From NCBI GenBank assembly GCA_023386045.1, contig JAEWKK010000004.1:1-64000 (forward strand): 64,000 bases of DNA, written 5' to 3'. Position numbers and translations under genes: made by a program. The DNA comes from Bacteroidota bacterium (lineage in GTDB: Bacteria; Bacteroidota; Bacteroidia; Chitinophagales; Chitinophagaceae). The number at the start of each line of letters is the position of its first letter. The first letter of the stretch is position 1. The notes below the pieces were generated by a model, which was not told the origin of the DNA, did no database searches, and saw only the letters and a program-made list of their open reading frames with translations. Positions 9,199 to 17,066 of the stretch are shown here, in pieces.

Positions 9199-9978
9199 TT
9201 ATTTGATATTATATCTGATTTTTATTTCATTCCATTCTTGCGTGAGCTTTGGATTCAGCTTTTGGAATACCTTATCTGGTATTCCTGCTTGTATCCGACT
9301 GTGAAGGGTCTCATATTGTAACCAATATCTATAAATCGAAGCCCTATAGTTTTCAACATTTTGCTTAAAGTCATTATGTTGAAATAGTCCTATCCATGCA
9401 TCTCGAATATCATGTAACCTATCAAGGAGAATGCAATGCTTAATGAGGGACCCCAAGATGTTTGTTGAAAAAAGAACCTGCAAAAAAGACAAAGCAAAAG
9501 GAACTTGCTTAAATCCGTAAAATGCACTTGCAAATACCGTAAGCATAATCAGAGCGGGCAGTATTAATTTCCGCATTGTTATTGACTTAGCCAGATTGTA
9601 CGTAAAAAAGCAATTCTCAAATAGATTGCAGGATACCTTGTAAAGACCATTATTAACTTCGTCGTTATCGTAATATCCGATGGAAGGATTAGGGGCAAAA
9701 GTTGAACCGAATGAGTTGTCAATAAAATCGTCTCGCCGCATACTATCTGCTTGAGGAACTAATATGTATTCAATCAATAATTCAAGAAGAAGCGTTAACC
9801 CTATTGCAATCATATTTATGATACTGATTACATCGTTAGCTTTTAGTTTAAAACCAGCACTTTCTAAAACGATAGGAGAGATGGAAAGTAAAAAGACAAA
9901 CCAAAATATTCTATTGAGCCAAGTCCTTAAACTATCAATGATTTTAAAGAGATTATATTGAGGAGCAAATTTTGCCAT
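9199..9978 (-). CDS. S-4TM family putative pore-forming effector (259 aa)
   Basis: Four hydrophobic segments are visible: ~20-40 (WFVFLLSISPIVL), ~50-74 (IGLTLLLELLIEYILV), ~138-155 (ILPALIMLTVFASAF) and ~160-178 (FALSFLQVLF). Between the second and third lies the conserved-looking cytosolic stretch DDFIDNSFGS...GYYDNDEV, which I associate with S-4TM CBASS effectors. These are thought to be opened by the cyclic nucleotide made by the adjacent CD-NTase and to depolarise the inner membrane. The spacing (5 bp from the vWA stop, 4 bp to the CD-NTase start) indicates translational coupling. Family recognition is from memory and moderately secure. Confidence 0.7.
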   Translation of the reverse strand: MAKFAPQYNLFKIIDSLRTWLNRIFWFVFLLSISPIVLESAGFKLKANDVISIINMIAIGLTLLLELLIEYILVPQADSMRRDDFIDNSFGSTFAPNPSIGYYDNDEVNNGLYKVSCNLFENCFFTYNLAKSITMRKLILPALIMLTVFASAFYGFKQVPFALSFLQVLFSTNILGSLIKHCILLDRLHDIRDAWIGLFQHNDFKQNVENYRASIYRYWLQYETLHSRIQAGIPDKVFQKLNPKLTQEWNEIKIRYNIK

Positions 9979-9983
9979 TAATT

Positions 9984-10607
9984 CTATTGTTTAAAATAAT
10001 CGTCTTTTGTGCTCTTATTGTTTTTAATCTTCTGACTAAAATTGATTCTGGAAATCTTATCCTTTTCAAAGATATTTTTTAACCCAGTTGAGGTTTTTTC
10101 AAAATACATACGGTTGTTGATAGAAATAGAAGAAGCTGTTTTTTCTACATTATGATCAGTGCCAATATAAGAAAAGGTCCAATTCTTAGTTTTAAGATCT
10201 TCAATGATTCGCTTAATTGAATGTTGATTAAACTCGTGAGATGCATTTTCCTCGCCATCTGTAAATATTGTTACAAGCACATTGAAATTTGTGTTTTCTT
10301 CCAATTCGGTGTTTAACCTACAAATACTAAAACCAATTGCATCAAATAATGGCGTACTAGCATCAGGTCTATAATCTTCTGAATTGATTTGATTTAGATC
10401 CTTTACAGCCTCGTTCCAAAGTAACGTTTTTCGTCCAAGGCCATTAAAAGTTATAAATGAAATATAATGTTCCTGGTCAGGGAATTGAATTTCTATGCCC
10501 TTAATGGTCTGAACCATTTCATTGAAGCCTCGAACTATATTAGTTTTGATAACCTCCATTGAACCGCTTTCATCTAAAATAATAAGGTTAAATACTTTAT
10601 GTTTCAT
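9984..10607 (-). CDS. von Willebrand factor A domain protein (207 aa)
   Basis: The protein opens with FNLIILDESGSM, a perfect MIDAS motif (DxSxS). A Thr-containing stretch ASTPLFDAIG and an acidic FTDGEEN provide the remaining metal-binding loops; the whole protein is one vWA domain plus a basic tail. Such domains bind partner proteins through a metal ion, like TerY in tellurite/stress clusters. The frame is open upstream to 10709, but I choose the ATG at 10607 because it starts just before the vWA fold and leaves a 4-bp gap to the DUF4407 stop. It sits fourth of six genes in the CBASS-like operon; its role there is unknown. Confidence 0.75.
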   Translation of the reverse strand: MKHKVFNLIILDESGSMEVIKTNIVRGFNEMVQTIKGIEIQFPDQEHYISFITFNGLGRKTLLWNEAVKDLNQINSEDYRPDASTPLFDAIGFSICRLNTELEENTNFNVLVTIFTDGEENASHEFNQHSIKRIIEDLKTKNWTFSYIGTDHNVEKTASSISINNRMYFEKTSTGLKNIFEKDKISRINFSQKIKNNKSTKDDYFKQ

Positions 10608-10611
10608 TGTG

Positions 10612-11595
10612 TTAATTAAAAAGTGATTGGTTTTTATGTAAAGTCGTTCTTGCTGCCACTGCATTTGGAAGACAATATCCAGGGTCAGATAATGGAGAGT
10701 CCTTTCCACCTAGCATCTGCATACGTTTTTCACCAATTGCTTCAATCAACTTAACTCTCCGCTCATAATTTGATTCCGGCGTTTTGCTTTTTACAAGTAC
10801 TACGATAAACTCAATACAAAACATCAATACTGTAAGGACCACATAAGCAATACCCATTCCCCAATCGCTAAATACCAGTTGAAACAGCGCTTTTACCCTG
10901 ATCATCAACCCGTCTTTGTACCCTGCCTTTGCTTCTTCTCTAGCCAAATTCATAGCTGTGGTCTTTGCAAGGATAAGTGAATCATAGGACTGCTGTTCAA
11001 GCGCCACTGCTATTTTTCGATTAGCAGCAATATCCAGCTTCTTCTGTGCAATTTTGCCGGCACCCCGCACACCACTTCCTTTACCATCCATTTCATTGAT
11101 GGCAATTTGCTCTGCAACACCGATATTGCTTTTTCCCTGGCTTATTGATTGCAGCCGTCCCGCCATTCCATTTAACGTATCGAAGCTAACACCGGCTTCA
11201 TGAGCCCTTTTTTCTGCGTATTGTCCTTTGTTTTTATTTATTTGGTGGTCAATATCACATTTAAATATTACTTCATCCAATGCTAAGGCTCCTAGCAATG
11301 CCACACAAACGCCCAAGACAATCCGGAACCGTTTCATTCCTTCACTTGTTGTCGACATAATAATGATTCGTTCAACAAGGAAGATTACGAATGCGCATAT
11401 AAAACTGGTGAAAAGTGCCACACCCCAGGATGTTTCTAACACCTGTCTGGTTAACAGGTACCCGTTAATTGCCCAAGCAAGGACAGGAAGAAGCAAGGCA
11501 TTCGCCATCAATGCAACTTTTTGCTTACTCTTAGGGGTATCTTCAACTAACATTGAATACTGGTCACCGGTAATAAAACAATAGAACTTAAGCAT
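10612..11595 (-). CDS. DUF4407-type membrane protein (327 aa)
   Basis: The architecture is that of DUF4407: two or three N-terminal transmembrane segments (ALLLPVLAWAINGYLL; VALFTSFICAFVIFLVE; VLGVCVALLGALALDEVIF), a long alternating helical/coiled region facing outward or periplasmic (~100-215), and a final membrane segment (GIAYVVLTVLMFCIEFIVVLV, ~230-255). The frame extends to 11667, but the ATG at 11595 avoids overlap with the upstream gene and begins MLKFYCFITG, typical for the family. No enzyme motif. It lies between the coiled-coil and vWA genes and probably forms a membrane complex with them (inference). Confidence 0.75.
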   Translation of the reverse strand: MLKFYCFITGDQYSMLVEDTPKSKQKVALMANALLLPVLAWAINGYLLTRQVLETSWGVALFTSFICAFVIFLVERIIIMSTTSEGMKRFRIVLGVCVALLGALALDEVIFKCDIDHQINKNKGQYAEKRAHEAGVSFDTLNGMAGRLQSISQGKSNIGVAEQIAINEMDGKGSGVRGAGKIAQKKLDIAANRKIAVALEQQSYDSLILAKTTAMNLAREEAKAGYKDGLMIRVKALFQLVFSDWGMGIAYVVLTVLMFCIEFIVVLVKSKTPESNYERRVKLIEAIGEKRMQMLGGKDSPLSDPGYCLPNAVAARTTLHKNQSLFN

Positions 11596-11611
11596 AGCGT
11601 TAATTTTATAG

Positions 11612-12154
11612 TTAAAACAATCTGGTACTTCCTGCCAAAAGCTTTTCCTGGCGATATTGCTCGACACCTTTTATAAACCCAATTCGGTAATCATTTAAGG
11701 AGCCGGAAATCAACCCTTCGTTCTCTACAGAGAGAATCTTTTGAGTATCCAGTTCGTGTATCAGGTTACCAAGTTCCTGAGCCTTTTGTCTTAATTCCTC
11801 CTCCAGCCGCTCTGAAATACCCCTGGTATTGATTTGATGAAGCTTCAGCTCATTAATGGCTGAGCGTTTTTCATCAATTACCTGGTCGACGGCCATGCGG
11901 AAATCAGACCGTAGTTTTTTAATATTGGCTTCCATCAATTCTCCGTTAGGATACAAGTAACCATCATGATACCCCATTTTCATGTAGTCTTTACAGAGAA
12001 ACGCACTGATAGCAGATTGCTTTTTCTCTGTTTCTGCTACCGCAGGCTCCTCTGTATCAACAAACAGGGATTCACTTACAGTGGGCTCCAATGCATGTTC
12101 TACCTGGGTTTCTACAGCTTTCTCTGACTTGCGAAAGAAATTGAATAAAGACAT
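11612..12154 (-). CDS. Coiled-coil protein of the CBASS-like operon (180 aa)
   Basis: No recognised family. The N-terminal 45 residues are acidic and low-complexity (PTVSESLFVDTEEPAVAE), followed by a central motif FLCKDYMKMGYHDGYLYPNG and a helical, coiled-coil-prone C-terminal half (SERLEEELRQKAQELGNLIHEL). No signal peptide or membrane span, so probably cytosolic. It is 11 bp downstream of the HNH gene and 16 bp upstream of the DUF4407 gene, which suggests it partners with the membrane protein. Function unknown. Confidence 0.7.
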   Translation of the reverse strand: MSLFNFFRKSEKAVETQVEHALEPTVSESLFVDTEEPAVAETEKKQSAISAFLCKDYMKMGYHDGYLYPNGELMEANIKKLRSDFRMAVDQVIDEKRSAINELKLHQINTRGISERLEEELRQKAQELGNLIHELDTQKILSVENEGLISGSLNDYRIGFIKGVEQYRQEKLLAGSTRLF

Positions 12155-12165
12155 AGATAATATAT

Positions 12166-12435
12166 TTAATGTTTAAAAGTTGGAATGGAATATTGTTTAT
12201 GTCCTGAGGCATGACATGTTTCACAAAGGGTAACCAGAAACCGATTATCATAATCCCAGGGGTCTCGTTTATCACCTGTCACAGGGTGTACATGATATTG
12301 GCGATGGTGTACCTGTAATTGTTTCGCTGATCCACAATTGCAGCACCTATTTTTGTCCCTTCTTAGTATTACCTCTCTTTTTCGTCGCCATGGCTCCGAG
12401 AGCAACAATTTGTTATATGTTAGGGCTTGTATCAT
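12166..12435 (-). CDS. HNH endonuclease domain protein (89 aa)
   Basis: A minimal HNH fold: CCNCGS provides the first Cys pair, VHHRQYH the catalytic His residues, and LCETCHASGH the second zinc-binding pair. The N-terminal WRRKREVILRRDKNRC is the usual lead-in. It would nick or cut DNA. It is the first gene of the six-gene operon, with the start codon 27 bp from a palindromic operator (12462-12482). Whether it is a CBASS accessory or belongs with the coiled-coil/DUF4407/vWA genes is unclear. Family assignment is secure. Confidence 0.8.
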   Translation of the reverse strand: MIQALTYNKLLLSEPWRRKREVILRRDKNRCCNCGSAKQLQVHHRQYHVHPVTGDKRDPWDYDNRFLVTLCETCHASGHKQYSIPTFKH

Positions 12436-12461
12436 TTTGGTATTGCAATGTTATTTCTCAT

Positions 12462-12482
12462 CAGTCCAATGTATCTGCACTC
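12462..12482. promoter_or_regulatory. Island palindrome, copy 1 (upstream of HNH/CBASS-like operon)
   Basis: CAGTCCAA, spacer TGTAT, CTGCACTC: 6/8 and 7/8 matches to the arms GAGTGCAA and TTGCACTC seen in the other copies. It lies 27 bp upstream of the HNH start codon. Likely operator for the WYL regulator encoded ~450 bp away (inference). Confidence 0.6.
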
Positions 12483-12557
12483 AACCTTTCCCATTCTGCA
12501 AAGCATTTAGCTAGAAAGTGACTTAATTTAAAGAGCTGTGGCAAAGTTGTAAATCAA

Positions 12558-12578
12558 ATATGCAAGCTATTTGCACTC
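12558..12578. promoter_or_regulatory. Island palindrome, copy 2
   Basis: ATATGCAA, spacer GCTAT, TTGCACTC: 5/8 and 8/8 arm matches; the core TGCAA/TTGCA is perfect. It sits between the stop of the acidic 93-aa gene and copy 1, 96 bp upstream of it, so the CBASS-like operon has two tandem sites. Confidence 0.65.
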
Positions 12579-12579
12579 A

Positions 12580-12861
12580 TTAATCCACATTCCAGGTATT
12601 CTCCGGATCACCCTCAAAAGCGTCGTCAATAACATCGTCGCTCCAGCCATTATACCATCCATATTTTTCACCACTCCTACCATAATTATCATAGTCATCA
12701 TCTTCATCTAGCGTGCTGAAATCCTCTTCATCTTCAATATATTCATCATCCTCTTCCTCAACCGAATCGCTTAACTCATTGAATTCAGAATTATTTTCCT
12801 CTTTGGAATTTTCAGTGTTTCCAAGGCTTTTAGGGTCAAAATCAATATTTTCCATTTTCAT
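12580..12861 (-). CDS. Small highly acidic protein (93 aa)
   Basis: More than a third of the residues are Asp or Glu, with runs such as VEEEDDEYIEDEEDF, and the protein ends in an aromatic-acidic motif YGWYNGWSDDVIDD...WNVD. No catalytic motif. The gene is divergent from the WYL regulator with a palindrome in between, and upstream of the CBASS-like operon on the same strand. The charge suggests DNA mimicry or an anti-repressor role, but that is speculation. A downstream in-frame ATG two codons in is equally possible as the start. Confidence 0.65.
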   Translation of the reverse strand: MKMENIDFDPKSLGNTENSKEENNSEFNELSDSVEEEDDEYIEDEEDFSTLDEDDDYDNYGRSGEKYGWYNGWSDDVIDDAFEGDPENTWNVD

Positions 12862-12892
12862 ATTTTTTTACTTTGGCAAATTTTTACTTTCT

Positions 12893-12913
12893 TACTGCAA
12901 TCTATTTGCACTC
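12893..12913. promoter_or_regulatory. Island palindrome, copy 3 (WYL promoter)
   Basis: TACTGCAA, spacer TCTAT, TTGCACTC: 6/8 and 8/8 arm matches. It ends two bases before the ATG of the WYL gene and lies in the 54-bp divergent region shared with the acidic gene. That position would let the WYL protein repress itself and its divergent neighbour. Confidence 0.7.
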
Positions 12914-12915
12914 AT

Positions 12916-13929
12916 ATGCCATTAAATAAAAGTTTTCAAATTAGGGTAGAGATATTGGACGAATTACTAGGTAGCCCGAGGAGAAGGAAGATGCAAGAAT
13001 TGATGGATGATTTAAATGAAAGGCTTGAGGAAGGAGGCTATAGCCGCATTGGACGTCATACCTTTTATAATGATATTGCACATCTGGAGAATAAAATTGG
13101 TGCGCCTATAAAAAGGGCGACAAAATCAGATCCTTACATTTATTATTCTGAAAAGTTCTCAATCAAGAATGTACCTATTGACGAAGAAGATGTCGGTCTT
13201 TTAAGGCAGGCTATAGAAATTCTTAAAAAAGCAACAGACTTAAATATTATTAAGGATATCGATGATATTGTAACAAAACTCGAAAATAAAGTACATACCA
13301 ACGTTCCAAACCGGACCACAATGATTGCTTTTGAAGAGCATACTAAAGCTTTGGGTCAAGAGCATCTTGATAATCTTTTTAATGCCGTTTTGAATAAATG
13401 TTCATTAAAAATATTTTACCAGCCGTTTGGTAAAGAAATTAGAGAGTGGATCATAAGCCCATACATGTTAAAAGAATATAGAAATCGGTGGTATGTAATT
13501 GGGAGGAGGTCTGGGACAAATATTGCGATTAATATTGCACTAGATCGAATTAAGCGTATCAGTAATTGTATTGAGGATTTTGAAGAAAATGATTTGTTTG
13601 ACCCAAATACATATTTCAATGATCTTATCGGCGTCACTTTTCCGGATGAAAAGGTGCTTGAAGATGTAGTGATAAAAGTTAGAAAGGAATCTGCTGATTA
13701 CGTCATTACTAAGCCTATACACAAAAGCCAGGAAGTACTTAAAGAATATGCCGATGGAAGTGTAAAGGTGCAAATGAAAATGTACATCAACTTTGAATTA
13801 AAAGCACATCTATTGAGTTATGGCCCGAGAATAGAGGTTGTGAAACCTAAAAATTTAAGAAACTCTATGCTTGAACTTTATGATGAAGGACGGAAAATCT
13901 ATTCTGGTGAACAGGATACTGAATCTTAA
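12916..13929 (+). CDS. WYL-domain transcriptional regulator (337 aa)
   Basis: An N-terminal winged helix (QIRVEILDELL...GRHTFYNDIAHLENKIG, ~8-65) is followed by a WYL domain (~150-230) containing NRWYVIGR, and a C-terminal WCX-like region (~245-330). WYL regulators such as CapW and BrxR control phage-defence operons, generally as repressors relieved by a ligand. It is the only classical regulator in the centre of the island. A palindrome overlaps its own start, and further copies sit before the CBASS-like, type I RM and ATPase operons. CapW regulates CBASS in other bacteria, which fits. The ATG start leaves almost no leader. Confidence 0.85.
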   Translation: MPLNKSFQIRVEILDELLGSPRRRKMQELMDDLNERLEEGGYSRIGRHTFYNDIAHLENKIGAPIKRATKSDPYIYYSEKFSIKNVPIDEEDVGLLRQAIEILKKATDLNIIKDIDDIVTKLENKVHTNVPNRTTMIAFEEHTKALGQEHLDNLFNAVLNKCSLKIFYQPFGKEIREWIISPYMLKEYRNRWYVIGRRSGTNIAINIALDRIKRISNCIEDFEENDLFDPNTYFNDLIGVTFPDEKVLEDVVIKVRKESADYVITKPIHKSQEVLKEYADGSVKVQMKMYINFELKAHLLSYGPRIEVVKPKNLRNSMLELYDEGRKIYSGEQDTES

Positions 13930-13937
13930 GTACCATA

Positions 13938-15056
13938 TCAAATGGATAGTTTCTTTGCCACCTTATCTAAGAAGTTTGGAAATCTGTCCAAGTCATTTTT
14001 TTTGAATTTACCTCTAAATACATCATAAACCTCGATACCAAGTTCTTGACATTTTTCGAAAATGTTTTGAGGAGGGGTGTATTTTGTCACTAGAATTGAC
14101 TTAGCTATGGCACCTCCATAAGTATCCCTAATTACTTTCATTTTATTGATATCTTCATTCTTTACAGTTCCGGACTTACACTCTATAAATAATAGTTTAG
14201 AGCCCAGGTTAACTAATATGTCAATTTCATTTTTGGTTAAGGAGTTGTTTGCTTTGAATGGTAGCTCAGCCTGTAAGAAAATCTCTTTTGCGCCTTTCCA
14301 CTTATTTGTTTTTGTTGCGACAAATAATTCCCACCACCCTGTTTTAAAGAATAGGTTTTGTATATGCTTTGAGGAATGATTAAATATTTCCTTATCGAAG
14401 CTTTTAATGGTAACCGTATTATCTGTCCAGATCACTTTTAAGGATGGATTAATTACATAGGTAGCACTACTGGGTATAGGTCTTTGTTGTTTGTCTAACT
14501 GGTACAGAAAATTACTAATCGAAGAATATATTTTCCAATTTTGTAGAGAGAAATTATACAAAGCTTCTGCAGCTTGAAGATCTGCTTCTTCAAAATCTGA
14601 AATTTTACGATAAGTTGATAACTGATGCCCTGATAGTCTAAAAAATTCAACTGCGGTTAATGTGGCTGCCAGTTCTTTGACTCTAAATGCTGGTATTTCG
14701 ATAAGGGAGTTATCTTGATTGATATAAAAACCAGTAACGTTCCTTTCTGTTAGAATCTTCTGAGCAGCTAAAAGCATGATTTTCGTTCCACCTGTCAGAT
14801 TAATTTTTACTTGATGTGAGTCCGGAATAACATTTAATGAGTTGCTTAAACAAGTATATACCGACTCGAAGTCGAAAGGATTACAAGTTAGCTCCTTCTG
14901 TAATCTTTCTTTAACAAAAGGCCTTATGAAGTTTAACTTTGTTTGAGATTCCCTAGTAGAAATTAAGATGATTTTGTCTTGTGGAAACTCTTTCAAACCC
15001 AAAGCTACAGGCAAAAGCTGGCCACCCACTAAAACAATTTGAAAACTCTCAGTCAT
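13938..15056 (-). CDS. CARF-like sensor fused to a Card1/Can2-type nuclease (372 aa)
   Basis: The N-terminal ~150 residues form a Rossmann-like CARF-type domain with the ligand-loop signature INLTGGTKIM (85-94). A linker/winged region follows, then a PD-(D/E)XK nuclease with WWE (241-243), EIDILV (277-282) and ECK (292-294): D279, E292 and K294 form the active site. This is the layout of DUF1887 proteins Can2 and Card1, which are activated by cyclic tetra-adenylate and cut DNA or RNA. Here there are no cas10, crRNA-effector genes or CRISPR array. It is the last gene of a five-gene operon and overlaps the previous gene by 8 bp. The ligand is unknown. Confidence 0.75.
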   Translation of the reverse strand: MTESFQIVLVGGQLLPVALGLKEFPQDKIILISTRESQTKLNFIRPFVKERLQKELTCNPFDFESVYTCLSNSLNVIPDSHQVKINLTGGTKIMLLAAQKILTERNVTGFYINQDNSLIEIPAFRVKELAATLTAVEFFRLSGHQLSTYRKISDFEEADLQAAEALYNFSLQNWKIYSSISNFLYQLDKQQRPIPSSATYVINPSLKVIWTDNTVTIKSFDKEIFNHSSKHIQNLFFKTGWWELFVATKTNKWKGAKEIFLQAELPFKANNSLTKNEIDILVNLGSKLLFIECKSGTVKNEDINKMKVIRDTYGGAIAKSILVTKYTPPQNIFEKCQELGIEVYDVFRGKFKKNDLDRFPNFLDKVAKKLSI

Positions 15057-15630
15057 TTGTTATTAATTCAGGCTGATCTCTATTTGGTTCGTACACTAAA
15101 TTTAGAACTTCGGAACCAGGCATTGGCTTTCGCAATTCCTTAATGTATTCAGTAAAATCTACATAAACGATTTGACAACCATAATCCTTACCGAAAATTG
15201 AGGCTGCGGCAACCATTGATTTCTTACCTCCTGTTATATCCAATGTGATTTTCGAAGAAGGATTCAACACTAGCTGCTCCTTTAGTGCCTTATATATTGT
15301 CTGAAAGGATTCATCTTCTAAGTATATCATTTCATATTCACTTTCTAAGTACTTTTCTAGGTAGTTCACCCCTTCTGGCTTATTCCCTGTAGTAAAAATT
15401 ATATGATTATGCGGCTCTAGAGCCTTTGCCGTTAATATAATTGGTTCTGGGGAATACCCTAATATCGAAAATAAAATACCTCCCTTTCGAAGCAAGGGGC
15501 CATTAGTATTTTTAAATTTTTCGATTACTTCTTCAAAAAGCTTTTCGTAATAAATTTCTTGTGCTTTTTGGAAGTTGCCTGATTTTGCAAGAGTAAGCCA
15601 TTCATTTAAATATGGTAGCTGTGTTGTCAT
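15049..15630 (-). CDS. Stand-alone CARF-like protein (193 aa)
   Basis: The ~55-150 region alternates beta strands and helices (ILGYSPEPIILTAKAL; HNHIIFTTGNKPEG) and carries the signature LDITGGKKSM (130-139), closely like that of the CARF-nuclease gene downstream. No nuclease, HEPN or other effector domain is attached; only ~50 N-terminal helical residues precede the fold. It shares one base with the PLD gene stop and overlaps the CARF-nuclease gene by 8 bp, so the two CARF proteins are probably made in step and could form a heteromeric sensor. Function is inferred from the fold pattern. Confidence 0.65.
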   Translation of the reverse strand: MTTQLPYLNEWLTLAKSGNFQKAQEIYYEKLFEEVIEKFKNTNGPLLRKGGILFSILGYSPEPIILTAKALEPHNHIIFTTGNKPEGVNYLEKYLESEYEMIYLEDESFQTIYKALKEQLVLNPSSKITLDITGGKKSMVAAASIFGKDYGCQIVYVDFTEYIKELRKPMPGSEVLNLVYEPNRDQPELITND

Positions 15631-17066
15631 TAATTATATACGATTTTCATGTTATTAAATTTAAGTAAATGCTTTTCTATGTTAAAAGCAGGAGGTGCTT
15701 TGTCAATTACCTGAATCCGACCCGCATCAAACATGCATTTATAAAATGAATTGCCAGCAATCAAAAAATACTGATCTTCTTTTACTCTACTTAAATAAAG
15801 TGGATAATTTTCAAGGTCTTGCTTCGATTTTACAAGTTGGTGGCTTATGAATAACTCTATTTCAGAAGCAAATGCAGGAGAGCTAATATTCTTTTTGGAT
15901 TCATAAAAAGTGTAAGTGTTATAAAAATCAACTCGCCTTGGGCTTATTGAATATTTGAATAAGCTATATTCTATCAGATACTCGTGAAATTTTAAAAACT
16001 CAAGTCTCTTTTTTGCGTCTAAAATGTAGCCGACTTCGAAGCCATTCAAAAGCCCATGATTTCCATCAATATTAGCCGTAAAAATCATACCCCTCGATTC
16101 TGAGATAATGCCTTTCGAATGATTAAACATATCACCATAAATGCGGCATCCTAAAGCCGCTAATTGCTTGGTTCCATTTAGATGATCAAGTCTATAATTC
16201 ATTCCCCGACAAAAAATATCAATCTTTACTCCTCTTTTAATTGCAGCACCTATCTCTTTAACAAGCACATCTAGTTTTTCTAGTCCAACAATACTGTATG
16301 AAGAAACTAACAGGAACTCTTTTGAACCTCTGACAATATCGATTATACTTTGGTAAAGGCTATTGTTTAGGGTCTCATATGTGTATTTTAAATTGGAATC
16401 AATAGCCTTTGGCAACCACTCCGTTCTGATGTTAACTTCTGATTGAACAATGAATTGTTTATTCTTCTTACCAGCATTTATAAACTTCCGGTATGTGGTG
16501 CCGTTTTGGAAAATAACGTCAAACAGTTTTTCGAGCTGACTTACATCCTTAGGCTCTAAATAAAAGCCTGACTCTGTATTGAAAGTTAGTGATGGAGAAG
16601 TCAAGTTTGCACTCATTAGCAAAGCTTCTTTTCTGTCAGATATAATGAATTTGGCGTGTGCTGAAGTCGCCGCTCGGACATGAACCCCCTGATCGTAAAG
16701 CTCCCGAATACAGTTTATATGTGATTGGCTTGAGTTATCGTTCAACTCTTCATCAGTAATAGTTTGCGAAGAAATTATTTTCGTTTGATCAAGTTGAGTG
16801 AGTATGAATATAGCTACCTTCTTTTCTTTCGCTTTATTAAGGATTGCTTCAAATACTTCCCTATCTGTGATTATAAAACTGCAAATTTTAAGAACCTTTT
16901 GAGCTTGGCTTATGAGCTTTATAATTTCCAGTTTTAAACCTTGATTACTCTCTTGAGTTAAATACAATTCATTTGAATTAACAAATGGCAGGTACTCTTT
17001 ATTCGTTGCATTTAAAAGATATGCACCGGTTTCAAGTAGGTCGTTTTGTGTTATTAGCTTAATCAT
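15630..17066 (-). CDS. Phospholipase D superfamily protein, probable nuclease (478 aa)
   Basis: Two PLD half-domains are visible. The first has a full HxK(x4)D motif HAKFIISD (137-144) followed by ALLMSANLT. The second has HSKGIISE (316-323) followed by MIFTANIDGNHG, with Glu in place of the usual Asp. PLD proteins beside helicases in defence operons are usually nucleases, as in Mokosh and DISARM. The last ~90 residues are unique. The gene overlaps the upstream winged-helix gene by 4 bp. The acidic substitution may lower activity or be tolerated, since the first motif is complete. Confidence 0.75.
   Translation of the reverse strand: MIKLITQNDLLETGAYLLNATNKEYLPFVNSNELYLTQESNQGLKLEIIKLISQAQKVLKICSFIITDREVFEAILNKAKEKKVAIFILTQLDQTKIISSQTITDEELNDNSSQSHINCIRELYDQGVHVRAATSAHAKFIISDRKEALLMSANLTSPSLTFNTESGFYLEPKDVSQLEKLFDVIFQNGTTYRKFINAGKKNKQFIVQSEVNIRTEWLPKAIDSNLKYTYETLNNSLYQSIIDIVRGSKEFLLVSSYSIVGLEKLDVLVKEIGAAIKRGVKIDIFCRGMNYRLDHLNGTKQLAALGCRIYGDMFNHSKGIISESRGMIFTANIDGNHGLLNGFEVGYILDAKKRLEFLKFHEYLIEYSLFKYSISPRRVDFYNTYTFYESKKNISSPAFASEIELFISHQLVKSKQDLENYPLYLSRVKEDQYFLIAGNSFYKCMFDAGRIQVIDKAPPAFNIEKHLLKFNNMKIVYN

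Noticed and set aside
13938..15630. The CARF proteins as part of a type III CRISPR locus
   Set aside because: No cas10, Cas5/7-type gene, Cas1/Cas2 or CRISPR array is visible in the window.
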